Below, piece by piece: positions 50,333-60,100 of a stretch of 64,000 nt of DNA. Position 1 is the first letter of the stretch. Each line of letters begins with the position of its first letter. A program made the position numbers and the translations under genes. The stretch comes from [Mycobacterium] manitobense (lineage in GTDB: Bacteria; Actinomycetota; Actinomycetes; Mycobacteriales; Mycobacteriaceae), in NCBI RefSeq assembly GCF_025821665.1, contig NZ_JACKSJ010000182.1, positions 1 to 64,000 of the forward strand, read 5' to 3'. Under the pieces are notes generated by a model, which was given only the letters and a program-made list of their open reading frames with translations, made no database searches and had not been told where the DNA came from.

Positions 50333-50899
50333 GTGGCCACAGTGTCGCGTCCGCTCCGCGCCGACGCCCGCCGCAACCGCGAGGCGATACTGCGCGCTGC
50401 TAGAGCGGCGTTCGACACCGACGGGATCTTCGCCCCCATCGACGGCATCGCCACCGCCGCCAACGTCGGCAATGCCACCCTGTACCGCAACTTCCCCACT
50501 CGGGACGACCTGCTGGCCGCGGTGATCGAGGACAGCGTGGCGGACCTGCTGGCCGAGGCCGTCGGATTCGAACGCGATCGGTCGGTCGATGATGCGCTGC
50601 GCGAGTGGCTTTTTCGGCTCGCGTGGCGGCTCCGCATCTGGCACGACCTGCCGACCTGCATCGCCGGCGCAGCGGACGCCGCCGATTCGCCGGTCAAGGA
50701 CGTCAACACGAGGCTGACCGACCGCACCCGCGACTTCCTGGAGCGGGCCCGTGACCACGGGTCGGCGTCGGCTTCCGTCACCGCCGAGGAACTGTTCGAA
50801 CTCGTCACGGCGGTGTCCTGGGCCATCGATCGCTTCGGCGACAAGCCGAAGCGCGCGCGGCGCCGGGTGGCGCTGGCGACCGCCGGGGTGTTCCGCTAG
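50333..50899 (+). CDS. TetR-family transcriptional regulator
   Basis: A 188-residue TetR regulator. The HTH domain is residues ~8-55 (RRNREAILRAARAAFDTDGI, IDGIATAANVGNATLYRNFP), followed by a ligand domain containing WLFRLAWRLRIWHDLPTC and VTAEELFELVTAVSWAIDRF. GTG at 50333 follows GGAGG. It probably represses both itself and the divergent SDR through the paired repeats upstream. It ends with a four-base CTAG overlap with the convergent DUF1254 gene. Confidence 0.9.
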   Translation: MATVSRPLRADARRNREAILRAARAAFDTDGIFAPIDGIATAANVGNATLYRNFPTRDDLLAAVIEDSVADLLAEAVGFERDRSVDDALREWLFRLAWRLRIWHDLPTCIAGAADAADSPVKDVNTRLTDRTRDFLERARDHGSASASVTAEELFELVTAVSWAIDRFGDKPKRARRRVALATAGVFR

Positions 50900-52299
50900 T
50901 CGAGACCGATCCGGCCGGCGGCCGTGATGTCGCCGAGCCGCCAACTGCGATCGAAGTAGGCCTCGAGCGGTCCGTAGAGCCGGAAGTAGGCGAACCAGTG
51001 CTGATCCGGAATGGTTTGTATCCAGTTGGCCTCGTGTTGCGCAGGTTCGTTGGGGCCGAAGTACAGGTCCACCGATCCGTCGTCGTTGTAGGCGAGCTCG
51101 GGATCGCGCGACCCTCGGTCGCCGCGCTGCTGCGGGTTGTCGATCAGGCAGCGAGTCTGCGCCGAGTACACCGTGGCCGACCAGAAGAGCTTGGCGGGCG
51201 GGTTGGCGGTTATGTGCAGGGTGTAGTCGTTACCGCCGTCGAGCCACTGCCCTGCGCTGTCGGTGTAGCAACTCAGATATGCCTGCCCCACTCCCGGGGT
51301 CTGGCTCTTCATCGCAGCGGAGAAGCTCACGGCCTCGTAGAACCACGCTGCGCGTTCCAGGAGTTGGTCGTAGTGGGTAGTGCGCTGGCTGGAATCGTCG
51401 AGCGCCAACACGAGATCCCAGCGGCGGTCAGGCCAGTAGCGCGAGCCCGGGAACCGCTTGGCGAAGGTGTTGGCCTGAGCTATCAACTCGCCGGCATCGG
51501 CGGCAGCGGTCAGGATGTCGGTGAGCCGCTCGCCGGGCGCGAAAGCCTTTCCCTTCTCGATGCCGATTTGGGCGAGCATGGCGAGGTAGAACCGGTCGCG
51601 TTCGTCGACGATCTCTCGTTGGTAGACGTCGTGCAACCGCTCCCAGTACTGCAAGCCTCGCGGTTGGTCGCCGGACCAGGGCCGCCCGTCGGGTGATATC
51701 AGCCGCGTCGGCGCGGCGCCCAACGGGTCGGCGAAGGGATAGATCTTTACGCCTTCGACGAGTGCCTGCGCGCGGTCCGGGTCCGGATCGAGGGTACGGA
51801 ACCCGAACATGATGTTCATCCCGCTGGCATGGTGCAGTCGGAGATCGTCGGTGTGCTCAGGTGTTTCGGCGCCCGGCGGGAGCACGAGGTGCCTGCCGCC
51901 TGCGCCGCGTTCCGGTCCCATCTCGCCGAGGACGGCGATCTCGCGTTGCCAGAAGTCGGAGATTCCACCGGCGGTATGCCCGGCCGGCAACTCGATCACG
52001 AGCGGTCCGGTCGCACCGAGATCAAAGAAGCCCAGGATGTAGGGGGTGGTCGCATTGGCGGTGATGAGCCCGAGCTTGTCGCGATAGGTCCGGTAGGCCA
52101 CGAGGTCGAAGGCACCCGCGCCGAACACCGAGGTATGCACCCGCTGCCATTGCGCGTACGACACCAGCGGGAGCGCCCACAGGTAGGCCTGACAGGCCAT
52201 CTGATAGTCCAACTCGTCGAAGATCAGCGGCAGGTCTTCGCGCCGCGGCAATTCACGGTCGCGTCCGACTGCCCCCAGCCGTCCGGGGAGTTCACTCAT
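50896..52299 (-). CDS. DUF1254/DUF1214 domain protein
   Basis: A 467-residue protein with an N-terminal DUF1254 domain (YQMACQAYLWALPLVSYAQW, TANATTPYILGFFDLGATGP) and a C-terminal DUF1214 domain (NDYTLHITANPPAKLFWSAT, QHWFAYFRLYGPLEAYFDRS). No signal peptide is seen, whereas many family members are secreted. Its function is unknown. It faces a paralogue transcribed the other way across 112 bases. The start is the ATG at 52299. The frame upstream overlaps the divergent promoter. Confidence 0.87.
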   Translation of the reverse strand: MSELPGRLGAVGRDRELPRREDLPLIFDELDYQMACQAYLWALPLVSYAQWQRVHTSVFGAGAFDLVAYRTYRDKLGLITANATTPYILGFFDLGATGPLVIELPAGHTAGGISDFWQREIAVLGEMGPERGAGGRHLVLPPGAETPEHTDDLRLHHASGMNIMFGFRTLDPDPDRAQALVEGVKIYPFADPLGAAPTRLISPDGRPWSGDQPRGLQYWERLHDVYQREIVDERDRFYLAMLAQIGIEKGKAFAPGERLTDILTAAADAGELIAQANTFAKRFPGSRYWPDRRWDLVLALDDSSQRTTHYDQLLERAAWFYEAVSFSAAMKSQTPGVGQAYLSCYTDSAGQWLDGGNDYTLHITANPPAKLFWSATVYSAQTRCLIDNPQQRGDRGSRDPELAYNDDGSVDLYFGPNEPAQHEANWIQTIPDQHWFAYFRLYGPLEAYFDRSWRLGDITAAGRIGLD

Positions 52300-52411
52300 G
52301 ACCGTCACCCCTCTTCCATGTTCGCACCTCGACGGTATTGCCCAGGGCGGGTTGACTGAAGCCCCGGGGGCGACCCACGAGGCAGAGACGGCGCTCAGGA
52401 AGGCGATACCG

Positions 52412-53758
52412 ATGACCATGACGCGCACCGAATTGCACGAGCGAACCCTCTATCGCCGCGCGGTGGAGGCTGCGATCTGGGGGATGCCGGCGGTCAACTA
52501 CGACAGGATGCTGCAGGCCCTGGTGCGGGACGCCCATGGCGGCGGGAACCAGATCGTGTACTGGTCTCGGCTGCTGGACTGGAAGAACCAGACGCTGACG
52601 CCGAACCCGGACGCCGTCTACCTGATGCCGTTCTACGACACCACCGACGGCCCGGTCGTCCTGGAGATACCGGCGGCCGGGGAGGGCTCGATCACCGGCT
52701 CGGTCGACGACGCGTGGCAGTGCGCGCTGGAGGACGTCGGCCAGGCCGGCATCGACGCGGGCAAAGGCGGCAAATTCCTCATCCTCCCGCCCGGATATCA
52801 GGATGACATTCCCGACGGGTACATCGCGTTGAGGTCCTCGACGTACTCCGGATACGCGATCCTGCGCTCCAATCTCGGCGGCGGCACCGCTGCCGACATC
52901 GCGGATGCCGTGGCCTACGGCCGGACGGTGAAGTTCTATCCGCTCGAGAAGGTGCGTGACGACCCGCAGACGACGTTCGTCGATGCCGCGGACGTCCTGT
53001 TCGATGCCGCCATTCCCTATGACGCCGAATTTTTCGAGTCCCTCGACCGGCGCGTGCAGGCCGAACCGTGGCTGACCCGCGACAAAGCGATGATCGATAT
53101 CTGCCGGTCGATCGGCATTGTCAAGGGTCAGCCCTTCGCGCCCGACCAAGCGACCGAACAAGTACTGGCCGGCGCCATGCAGGAGGTGCGCGCCTGGCTC
53201 GACGACAAATACGAAAGGGTCTACACGACACCCTTCTTCGCCGAGACCCGATGGGCGCTTCCTGCCTCACCCGACCTGATCGAAGCCAGTACGAACAATT
53301 ACGGCAATCCCGGGGTCTACCCCATCGATGATCGGGCCATGAGTTACTCGATCGCGTTCTTCAGCGCGAAACGGCTCGGCACCGGGCAGTTCTATCTGAT
53401 GGCCGTCAGAGATGCCGACGGCAACCCGCTGGACGGATCGTCGACATACCGGCTCACGGTGCCCGCACATGTTCCGGTCACCCTGTACTGGTCGGCCACG
53501 GCCTACAACCGGGCAACCCACACCCTCATTCACGACGTGCCCTGGGCCAGCCGCTCGTCACACACGCCGGAGTTGCGGTCCAACGCCGACGGCTCCGTCG
53601 AGCTCGCGTTCGGACCCATTCCGCCCGATGGTGGGCAGGGCAACTGGATTCCCACCCGCAGCGGCGAGCAGTTCGAGGTCCTCTGCCGCTTCTACGGGCC
53701 GACACCACCGTTGTTCGACAAGACCTGGACGCTGCCCGACATCCGACCCGTCAGGTGA
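52412..53758 (+). CDS. DUF1254/DUF1214 domain protein, divergent paralogue
   Basis: A 448-residue protein with the same two-domain plan: YRRAVEAAIWGMPAVNYDRM and LTPNPDAVYLMPFYDTTDGP at the front, and STYRLTVPAHVPVTLYWSAT and EQFEVLCRFYGPTPPLFDKT at the back. The similarity to its neighbour is in domain plan and motifs, not close identity, so this is an old duplication or recruitment. AGGAAGG lies at a good distance before ATG 52412. The function is unknown. Confidence 0.87.
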   Translation: MTMTRTELHERTLYRRAVEAAIWGMPAVNYDRMLQALVRDAHGGGNQIVYWSRLLDWKNQTLTPNPDAVYLMPFYDTTDGPVVLEIPAAGEGSITGSVDDAWQCALEDVGQAGIDAGKGGKFLILPPGYQDDIPDGYIALRSSTYSGYAILRSNLGGGTAADIADAVAYGRTVKFYPLEKVRDDPQTTFVDAADVLFDAAIPYDAEFFESLDRRVQAEPWLTRDKAMIDICRSIGIVKGQPFAPDQATEQVLAGAMQEVRAWLDDKYERVYTTPFFAETRWALPASPDLIEASTNNYGNPGVYPIDDRAMSYSIAFFSAKRLGTGQFYLMAVRDADGNPLDGSSTYRLTVPAHVPVTLYWSATAYNRATHTLIHDVPWASRSSHTPELRSNADGSVELAFGPIPPDGGQGNWIPTRSGEQFEVLCRFYGPTPPLFDKTWTLPDIRPVR

Positions 53759-53775
53759 GCGGTATTCCCATCGCA

Positions 53776-54264
53776 TCAAGCGAACTCGAGTTCGAGGTGT
53801 TCGAGGCGCCGCACGAGCAGGCTCGGCAGCCATCGCGCCGTTTCCGCCGCTTGGATGAGGGTGGTTCGCTCCAGCAGCTGACGGAGCACGAGGGCGGCAC
53901 CGACGCAGAGATGCGCACCCTTGCCGAACGCGATGTGCCGCTCGCCGACAACGCGATCGAGTCGAAACGATTGCGGATCATCGAAATGTGATGGGTCCCG
54001 GTGGCAGCGCCCCACAGGAGGATCAGGCGTGACCCGGCCGGACGGTCGACCCGCCCAACGTGGTGTCGCTTACGACGTGGCGGTAGTGCGCGCGGACCGG
54101 CGGTTCGAAGCGCAGCACCTCTTCCAGGAAGGCGCCGAACGATTCCGGTCGGTCCCGCACCTGCTGCTGAATGTCCGGGTGCGTGGCCAACACACAAGCA
54201 GCGGAACCGATCACGATACGGTGGATTCGCCGCCGGCACTGAACAGCGTGATCATCATGACCTG
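53776..54264 (-). pseudogene. cytochrome P450 remnant, truncated and frameshifted
   Basis: The minus strand carries P450 signatures in several frames. The I-helix LFSAGGESTVS (near 54250-54214) ends in TGA. After a frameshift comes HPDIQQQVRDRPESFGAFLE with the E-x-x-R helix EEVLRFEPPVRAHYRHV (54200-54060). A short middle piece (LILLWGAA) is in another frame, and then DPSHFDDPQSFRLDR and the heme loop FGKGAHLCVGAALVLRQ follow, ending at 53776. The N-terminal half is absent. At least three frameshifts are needed, so the gene is dead. Confidence 0.85.
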
Positions 54265-54325
54265 CGCGGTGCAAGCACAATCCGTTCGAGGCCAAGGCGG
54301 TGCGACGTCGAGTCGAGGGCGTTGC

Positions 54326-55111
54326 CTAACTCCCCCGATCCACGGTGTCGAAGATCGTCAGCGCGTCTGCGAACGGCGCCGGCGTGACTCCCAGGTCGCG
54401 GCCGAACGGCCGGTCGAGCCAGAACACGATGAACAGCAGAAGCCCGAGTAGTACCGCAACAGAACCGGACAGCAGCAGGTGGACTCGCCGGTTTTCCAGT
54501 CGCGAGAAAGTCATCAGGGCGACGAGCAGCATGCCGCCGAACAGAAGCCCGACCCAGAGCAACCCGGGTATTCGCGGCCGAGCGTCGAGGAACCGGGCGT
54601 TACGGTCCGAGGCGAGGGTGGCCAATTGCTTGAGGAATTCGCCGTCGAGGGGTCGCGACGCCTCATCGGCCGTTTGATTACCCAGTATTCGGTACATGTC
54701 GGTGATCGCCGAGCGGGCCACCTCGTTGCCGTCGCCCTCGTACTGGCTGTCCCACTCGGCGTCGACAGCCATCGTGTAGTCGCGCAGTGCGTCGCGAAGT
54801 TGACTTTGTTTCGGGCCCGACATCCCGACGGTCTGCCGGTACATCGTCGTGAGCGTCGAGGCCTCGTTGCTCACCGTCGCCTCGGCCGACGAGAACTGCT
54901 CCCAAGCCACGACGACCGTGAAGCCCAGGAGCGCGCCGTAGACCAGAGCGACGGTGGTCAGGAAGGGCGAAAGCGATGTGTTGGTGTCGCCGTCATTCCG
55001 GCGGTCCGCCGTGCGGTTGGCCAGCCAGATACCGAAAACCGCGAGCGCGACCGACGCCGCGACCACCGCGATCAGGAACAGCCACAATCCGGGAAGACCC
55101 ATCCCCGCCAT
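54326..55111 (-). CDS. DUF4239 (bestrophin-like) membrane protein
   Basis: A 261-residue membrane protein of the DUF4239 type. Two N-terminal helices (LPGLWLFLIAVVAASVALAV and FLTTVALVYGALLGFTVVVA), a helical cytosolic or periplasmic middle (TVSNEASTLTTMYRQTVGMS, LRDALRDYTMAVDAEWDSQY), and two C-terminal helices (LLWVGLLFGGMLLVALMTF, LLLSGSVAVLLGLLLFIVFW). The family is uncharacterised and shares features with bestrophin-like channels. GGGGAGG precedes the ATG at 55111. Confidence 0.83.
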   Translation of the reverse strand: MAGMGLPGLWLFLIAVVAASVALAVFGIWLANRTADRRNDGDTNTSLSPFLTTVALVYGALLGFTVVVAWEQFSSAEATVSNEASTLTTMYRQTVGMSGPKQSQLRDALRDYTMAVDAEWDSQYEGDGNEVARSAITDMYRILGNQTADEASRPLDGEFLKQLATLASDRNARFLDARPRIPGLLWVGLLFGGMLLVALMTFSRLENRRVHLLLSGSVAVLLGLLLFIVFWLDRPFGRDLGVTPAPFADALTIFDTVDRGS

Positions 55112-55240
55112 CGGCCACCTCCCCGGAATCGGGGCAAGAACGCCTGGTGAACGTTACTCCGAAAGACGGGGTCGCTCGCGAAATCGCTGATGCCGAATGA
55201 CCGTGCCGGTCGGCCGAAGACGGGGTCAGGCGCGAACCAA

Positions 55241-56041
55241 TCAGCGTCCGCCGAAGGTGGCGTGGCCGGGTCCGGCGTCGAGGAAGCTCACGACCGCGTC
55301 CTGCAGGTCTTCAGTGGCGAATAAGGCGCCGGACACCTCGGGGGTGACCCCGTCGGCATGGTGAACACCGCCCGATCGCCACGCCGCGATGATCTCCTTG
55401 GTCGCCGCATTCGCCTTGGTCGGTCCGTCCGCGAGGCGCACGGTGAGTGCGCGAGCCGCGGCGTCGACGTCGTCGTGAACGGCGTTCACCACGCCCCAGT
55501 CGGCCATGGTCGCGGCGTCGTAGAGGTCGCCCGTCATGACGAGCTCCCGCGCGCGGCCGGAGCCGGCCCGTTCCGCGAGCCGCTGCGGTCCGCCCATCGA
55601 CGGCGTCAAGCCCACTACGATCTCGACCAATCCGAACTTCGCCTTCGGCGCCGCCAGGATGATGTCGCAGCCGAGCGCGATCTCGAACGCCGCCGTCAAA
55701 GTGAGCCCGTGCGCTGCGTACACCACTGGGCACGGCAGCTGCTCGAGAGGATGGATCACTTCGGCGAACAGTCGACGCCACAGGTCCGCGCCCTGTTCCG
55801 CGGTCAACCCCTGGAAGACATGGACGTCGACGCCCGCCGAGTTCACCTTGCCTTCGGCGCGGAGCAGTAATGCGCGTGGCGGGTTCGCGGCCACTTCCGC
55901 GATGCGGGCGACCAGAGAGTCGAACGTCGCCTGGTCGAACAGGTTCAGCGGGCCGTTGTCGAAGGTCAGCGTCACCACGTCGGCCCCCGCGGGCGTTGTG
56001 GTCGCTTCGAGCACGATCGGATTAGTCGACACGGCCCTCAC
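55241..56041 (-). CDS. enoyl-CoA hydratase/isomerase family protein
   Basis: A 266-residue crotonase-fold protein. Oxyanion-hole strands are PRALLLRAEGKVNSAGVDVH and VVYAAHGLTLTAAFEIALGC, then AKFGLVEIVVGLTPSMGG. In active hydratases the two catalytic glutamates sit near AEI and GLPE/GEI motifs. Here the second position reads VEIVVG, so it may be a hydratase, isomerase or thioesterase. Role unknown. GTG at 56041 is used. Confidence 0.82.
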   Translation of the reverse strand: MRAVSTNPIVLEATTTPAGADVVTLTFDNGPLNLFDQATFDSLVARIAEVAANPPRALLLRAEGKVNSAGVDVHVFQGLTAEQGADLWRRLFAEVIHPLEQLPCPVVYAAHGLTLTAAFEIALGCDIILAAPKAKFGLVEIVVGLTPSMGGPQRLAERAGSGRARELVMTGDLYDAATMADWGVVNAVHDDVDAAARALTVRLADGPTKANAATKEIIAAWRSGGVHHADGVTPEVSGALFATEDLQDAVVSFLDAGPGHATFGGR

Positions 56042-56094
56042 AGTGCCACACCGGGTTACACGCGTTGTGTCGGTACCCGGACCGCCATCACGTC

Positions 56095-56496
56095 CTACTT
56101 GTCGGAGTCGTCCTTCGATTTGTCGTCCGACTCGTCGTCGGAGTCGTCATCCGACTTGTCGTCGGAGTCGTCATCCGACTTGTCGTCGGAGTCGTCATCC
56201 GAATTGTCATCCGACTTGTCGTCGGAGTCGTCATCCGACTTATCGTCGGACTCCTTCTTCTCCTTCTCGTTCTTCTTCTTTTCCGCCTTCTTCCTGGCGG
56301 CCTTCACCAACTCGAGCGCCTCATCATCGGTGCATTCTGTGCCGGCGTCTTTGAACTGCTGTTTGACGGCCTTCACCGCCTCGTCGTCGCTGACATTGAG
56401 TGGCACCTCGACGTCTTCGGGCAATTCCGCATCATCCTCGTCCGCCCGCTTGTTCAGGTCGTCGATCACGTCCGGGTCTACTTCGTCTTCCGCCAT
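56095..56496 (-). CDS. highly acidic Ser-Asp repeat protein
   Basis: A 133-residue protein in three parts. Residues 1-65 are acidic with a small helical module (SDDEAVKAVKQQFKDAGTEC, DDEALELVKAARK). Residues 66-82 are a very basic lysine stretch (ARKKAEKKKNEKEKKE). Residues 83-133 are an unbroken run of (S/K)DD units, over 30 aspartates in 51 residues. The tail is disordered and strongly negative, suited to binding cations, basic proteins or Ca2+. A -10 box six bases before the ATG suggests leaderless expression. The family is unknown. Confidence 0.8.
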   Translation of the reverse strand: MAEDEVDPDVIDDLNKRADEDDAELPEDVEVPLNVSDDEAVKAVKQQFKDAGTECTDDEALELVKAARKKAEKKKNEKEKKESDDKSDDDSDDKSDDNSDDDSDDKSDDDSDDKSDDDSDDESDDKSKDDSDK

Positions 56497-56502
56497 AGCG
56501 CT

Positions 56503-56508
56503 ACCTTA
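56503..56508 (-). promoter_or_regulatory. -10 box TAAGGT for the acidic repeat protein
   Basis: TAAGGT ends six bases before the ATG at 56496. It supports this as a real, leaderless gene. Confidence 0.5.
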
Positions 56509-56593
56509 GGAAGTCAGCCGGCTGTTCGTGGCCACTTCGGCTCCATGCTCCAGACACGCACGTCGATAAGCACTCTGATCGGAGAAGTCGGGC

Positions 56594-57184
56594 ATGAAAT
56601 CCTCGAAGACCATCGACGGCGCTGATCGATCGCAGCCGCGTTGGCTGGCCATGGGTAGCCCTTTCGCTGTCGGTGGAGTGCTCGTCGGACTGAACGCGCT
56701 CTTTATGCTGTTGGTCGCATTCGGGAACATCACCGATTTCGCCACCAATCAGGCGTTCGTTCAACACGTTCTGTCAATGGACACGGCGAACTTCGGTGCG
56801 CCGGCGGGGCAGAATCTCGACCCGTCGGTGATGTGGCACGCAATCGAGTCCCGGCCGCTCCAGAATGCCGCGTACATCGGCGTGATCGCGTGGGAACTCC
56901 TCGCCGGTGTGGCACTGGCAGCGGCGACCGTCTGGTGGTTCGCGCGTTCGGCGCGAAACAGGAGGCGGGCACGCGCCCTGGCGACCATCGGGCTGACGAT
57001 GATCGTCGTGCTGTTCTTCGGGGGCTTCCTCGCCGTCGGCGGCGAATGGTTCCAGATGTGGCGTTCGTCAGATTGGAACGGGTCCGATGCCGCGTTCCGC
57101 AACGCCGTCATCGCGCTGTTCGCACTGCTCGTCATCCACCTGCCGGCGGCACCGGTTCACGACCTGCCTTCGACTCCCCGTTGA
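56594..57184 (+). CDS. DUF2165-like membrane protein
   Basis: A 196-residue membrane protein with four helices (AVGGVLVGLNALFMLLVAFG, AAYIGVIAWELLAGVALAAA, ALATIGLTMIVVLFFGGFLA, VIALFALLVIHLPAAP). The loop after the first helix contains NITDFATNQAFVQHVLSMDT, and the third helix is followed by VGGEWFQMWRS, typical of the DUF2165 family. Function unknown. GGAGAA precedes the ATG. Confidence 0.82.
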   Translation: MKSSKTIDGADRSQPRWLAMGSPFAVGGVLVGLNALFMLLVAFGNITDFATNQAFVQHVLSMDTANFGAPAGQNLDPSVMWHAIESRPLQNAAYIGVIAWELLAGVALAAATVWWFARSARNRRRARALATIGLTMIVVLFFGGFLAVGGEWFQMWRSSDWNGSDAAFRNAVIALFALLVIHLPAAPVHDLPSTPR

Positions 57185-57193
57185 GGGCCGTGC

Positions 57194-60100
57194 TCAAACG
57201 ATGATGGTGTCGGTAAGTAGCACCGTGGTCCAGTCGCCGGCGGCAACGTCGGCGTAGATCACGCCTGGCGGCGGTGCGGGGACGTTGGTCTGCCCGAGAT
57301 CGTTGCGGCCGACGGCAATCACAGTGCCGTCCGAGCGCAGCAACACCGTGTGATCGAAGCCGGCTGCGATGTCGGTGTACTCCATTCCCTCCGGCAGCTC
57401 CGGGATGTCGGTCTGCCCGTAACGGGGCCAGCCGACCGCGACCACGGTGCCATCCGAGCGCAGCAGCACCGTGTGGGCGTTGCCGACAGCGGCGTCGGTG
57501 TAGATCATTCCCTCCGGCAGCTCCGGGATGTCGAGCTGCCCGTAGTCGCTGTTGCCGAAGGCGACGGCGGCGCCGTCCGATCGCAGCAGCACCGTGTGAT
57601 TCGCGCCGGCGGCGATACCGGTGTACTCCTCCCCCGGTGGCAGCGCAGGGATGTCGGTCTGACCGTAAGCGTTGTCGCCCAGGGCGATCGCGGTGCCGTC
57701 CGAACGCAACAGCACCGTCTGGAAGCCGCCGGCGGCGACATCGGTGTAGAACATTCCCTCCGGCGGCTCCGGGATGGCGGTCTGCCCGTAAGCGTTGTCA
57801 CCGACGGCGACCGCGGTGCCATCCGAGCGCAGCAGCACCGTGTGGAGATAGCCTGCCGCGACCTCGGTGTACGTCACGTCCGCTGGCAGCGCCGGGATCT
57901 CGCTTTGCCCCCAGCCGTTGTTTCCGACGGAGACGGCTGTGCCGTCCGAGAGCAGCAGCACCGTGTGGTAGTAGCCGCCCTCGACCTCGGCATAGGTCAA
58001 CCCGTCCGGCGGTGGCGGGATGTCGGTCTGACCGGAGGCGTTGAGGCCGACCGCGACGACGGGACCGTCGTGGACTGCGGTGTCGTCGACCGGGGTGACG
58101 AAGAGGGTGACGGTAGCGGTGTTGGCGCTGGGGGTGTTGCTGAGATCGGCGACGGTGTAGGTGAATTCGGCCGGGCCGTTGTAGTCGGCAGTTGGGGTGT
58201 AGGTGACCGTGCCGTCGGGATTGAGCACCACGGTGCCGTGTGTGCCGGCGGTGCTGTTGACCGCCGCGACGTGCAGCACGTCGCCGGTGTCGGGATCGGT
58301 GTCGTTGCCGAGCAATTCGGCGGCGGTGAGCGTTCGCGAACCGTCCTCGTCGAGGGCGAAGGGTCCGTCGTCCACGGCCGTGGGCGCATCGTTTTCGGCG
58401 GTGACGTTGATGGTGACGGTGACGGTGTTGCTGTCCAAAGCGCCGTCGTTCACCTTGTAGGTGAAGGAGTCTTGGCCGGTGTAGTTGGCGGCCGGCGTGT
58501 AGGTGAATGTGCGGTCGGGGTTGAGGATGAAGGTCTGTGCGTTCGTGGGGCCGGAGACCAGGACGGCAGTCAGCGCGTCGCCGTCAGGGTCGGCGGAGTC
58601 GGCGGTCAAATTGACCGTACTGATGGAGTCCTCGGGAACGGCGATGGTGTGACCCGTAGCCACCGGCGCATCGTTGACCGCCGCCACCGTCACCGCGACG
58701 GTGCCGACATCGGTCAGCGACCCATCGGAGACGGTGTAGTCGAACGACGCCGGCCCGAAGTAGTTCGCCGTCGGAGTGAACGTCACGATCCCGTTGCTCA
58801 AGGCAACGGTGCCACCCTGGGCGTTGCCCACCGCAGTGACCGTCAACGGGCCGCCGTCGATGTCGACGTCGTTGGCGACCAAACTCGCGGCCGACACACT
58901 CAACGAGGTGTCTTCGCCAACGCTCAACGCGCCATCGTCGACGGCCACCGGGGCATCGTTGACCGGCGTCACCGTCACCGCCACGGTCCCGACATCGGTG
59001 ATCTGCCCGTCGGAGACCGTGTACTCGAACGACGCCGGCCCGAAGTAGTTCGCCGTCGGAATGAACGTCACGATCCCGTTGCTCAAGGCAACGGTGCCAC
59101 CCTGGGCGTTGCCCACCGCAGTGACCGTCAACGGGCCACCGTCGATGTCGACGTCGTTGGCGACCAAACTCGCGGCCGACACACTCAACGAGGTGTCCTC
59201 GCCAACGCTCAACCCTCCATCGTCGACGGCCACCGGGGCATCGTTGACCGGCGTCACCGTCACCGCCACCGTCGTGGTCGACGCGTGCCCGCCGCCGGAG
59301 AACAATCCGGCGAAGCCGTGCAGATGCCAGGGGCTGGCCTCATCCGAGACGGTGTAGCTGAAACTGTCGTTGCCGGCGAAGTCGGCGTCCGGGGTGTAGG
59401 TGAAGGTCCCGTCGGGATTCAACGCCACAACGCCGTGGGCGGGTTGGGTGTAGTCGGTCACCGTCAACGTGTCACCGGGAAAGGTGCCGGGGGTGGAGTT
59501 CACATCGAGGTCGATGTCGTTGCCCAACACCGGAAATGTCGTCGGGAAGCCCTCGGAGGTGGTGACCACATCAGTAACCGCGGTCGGCGACTGATTGAAG
59601 AACGTGCGCTGCAGTTCGCGCTGCACCCACCCCAACATCACGAACAACATCACCGGCGGCGCGGGAGTCGTGGGGCCAGGCGTGAGGACCGACGACAAGA
59701 ACGCGTTCACCGCGGTGATGGCGATGTTGGCCAACACCGCCGGCGCGGCTACCGCCACTTCCCACACATTGTCGGGCTGATCGATCAACGGCGCTGGCGA
59801 TGGCGTCCCCGGCGCAGCCGCAGCGGCCAGCGATGTGTCCCCGCCGGGGGCGGCAACGGTCACCGCGAACGCACTGGCCGTGAACTCGCCGGTACTCGCC
59901 GACGGCGCCACCCGGTTCTGCGGATCACGCAAGGCGGCCGCCGTGTCGGATGCCTGATCCGGTGCAGTGATGTCCGGCGACCTCGGTGTGCTCGGCACCG
60001 CCTCGCTCACGGCTAGTGGCACGTACACCGGCGGCGGGTCCACGACGGGCGACTGTGCGGCCGGCGGTGTCGGGTCCACGATGGGCGACTGTGCGGGCGG

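Noticed and set aside
57480..59250. Regular repeats that could suggest a CRISPR array
   Set aside because: The repeats are in frame, code for RCC1-like and Ig-like protein units, and differ in length from CRISPR units. No cas gene is present.
57350..60016. Long open frame on the plus strand opposite the surface protein gene
   Set aside because: It mirrors the codon bias of the minus-strand repeat protein, which has signal peptide, domains and ribosome site. The plus-strand product is low-complexity with no recognisable fold.
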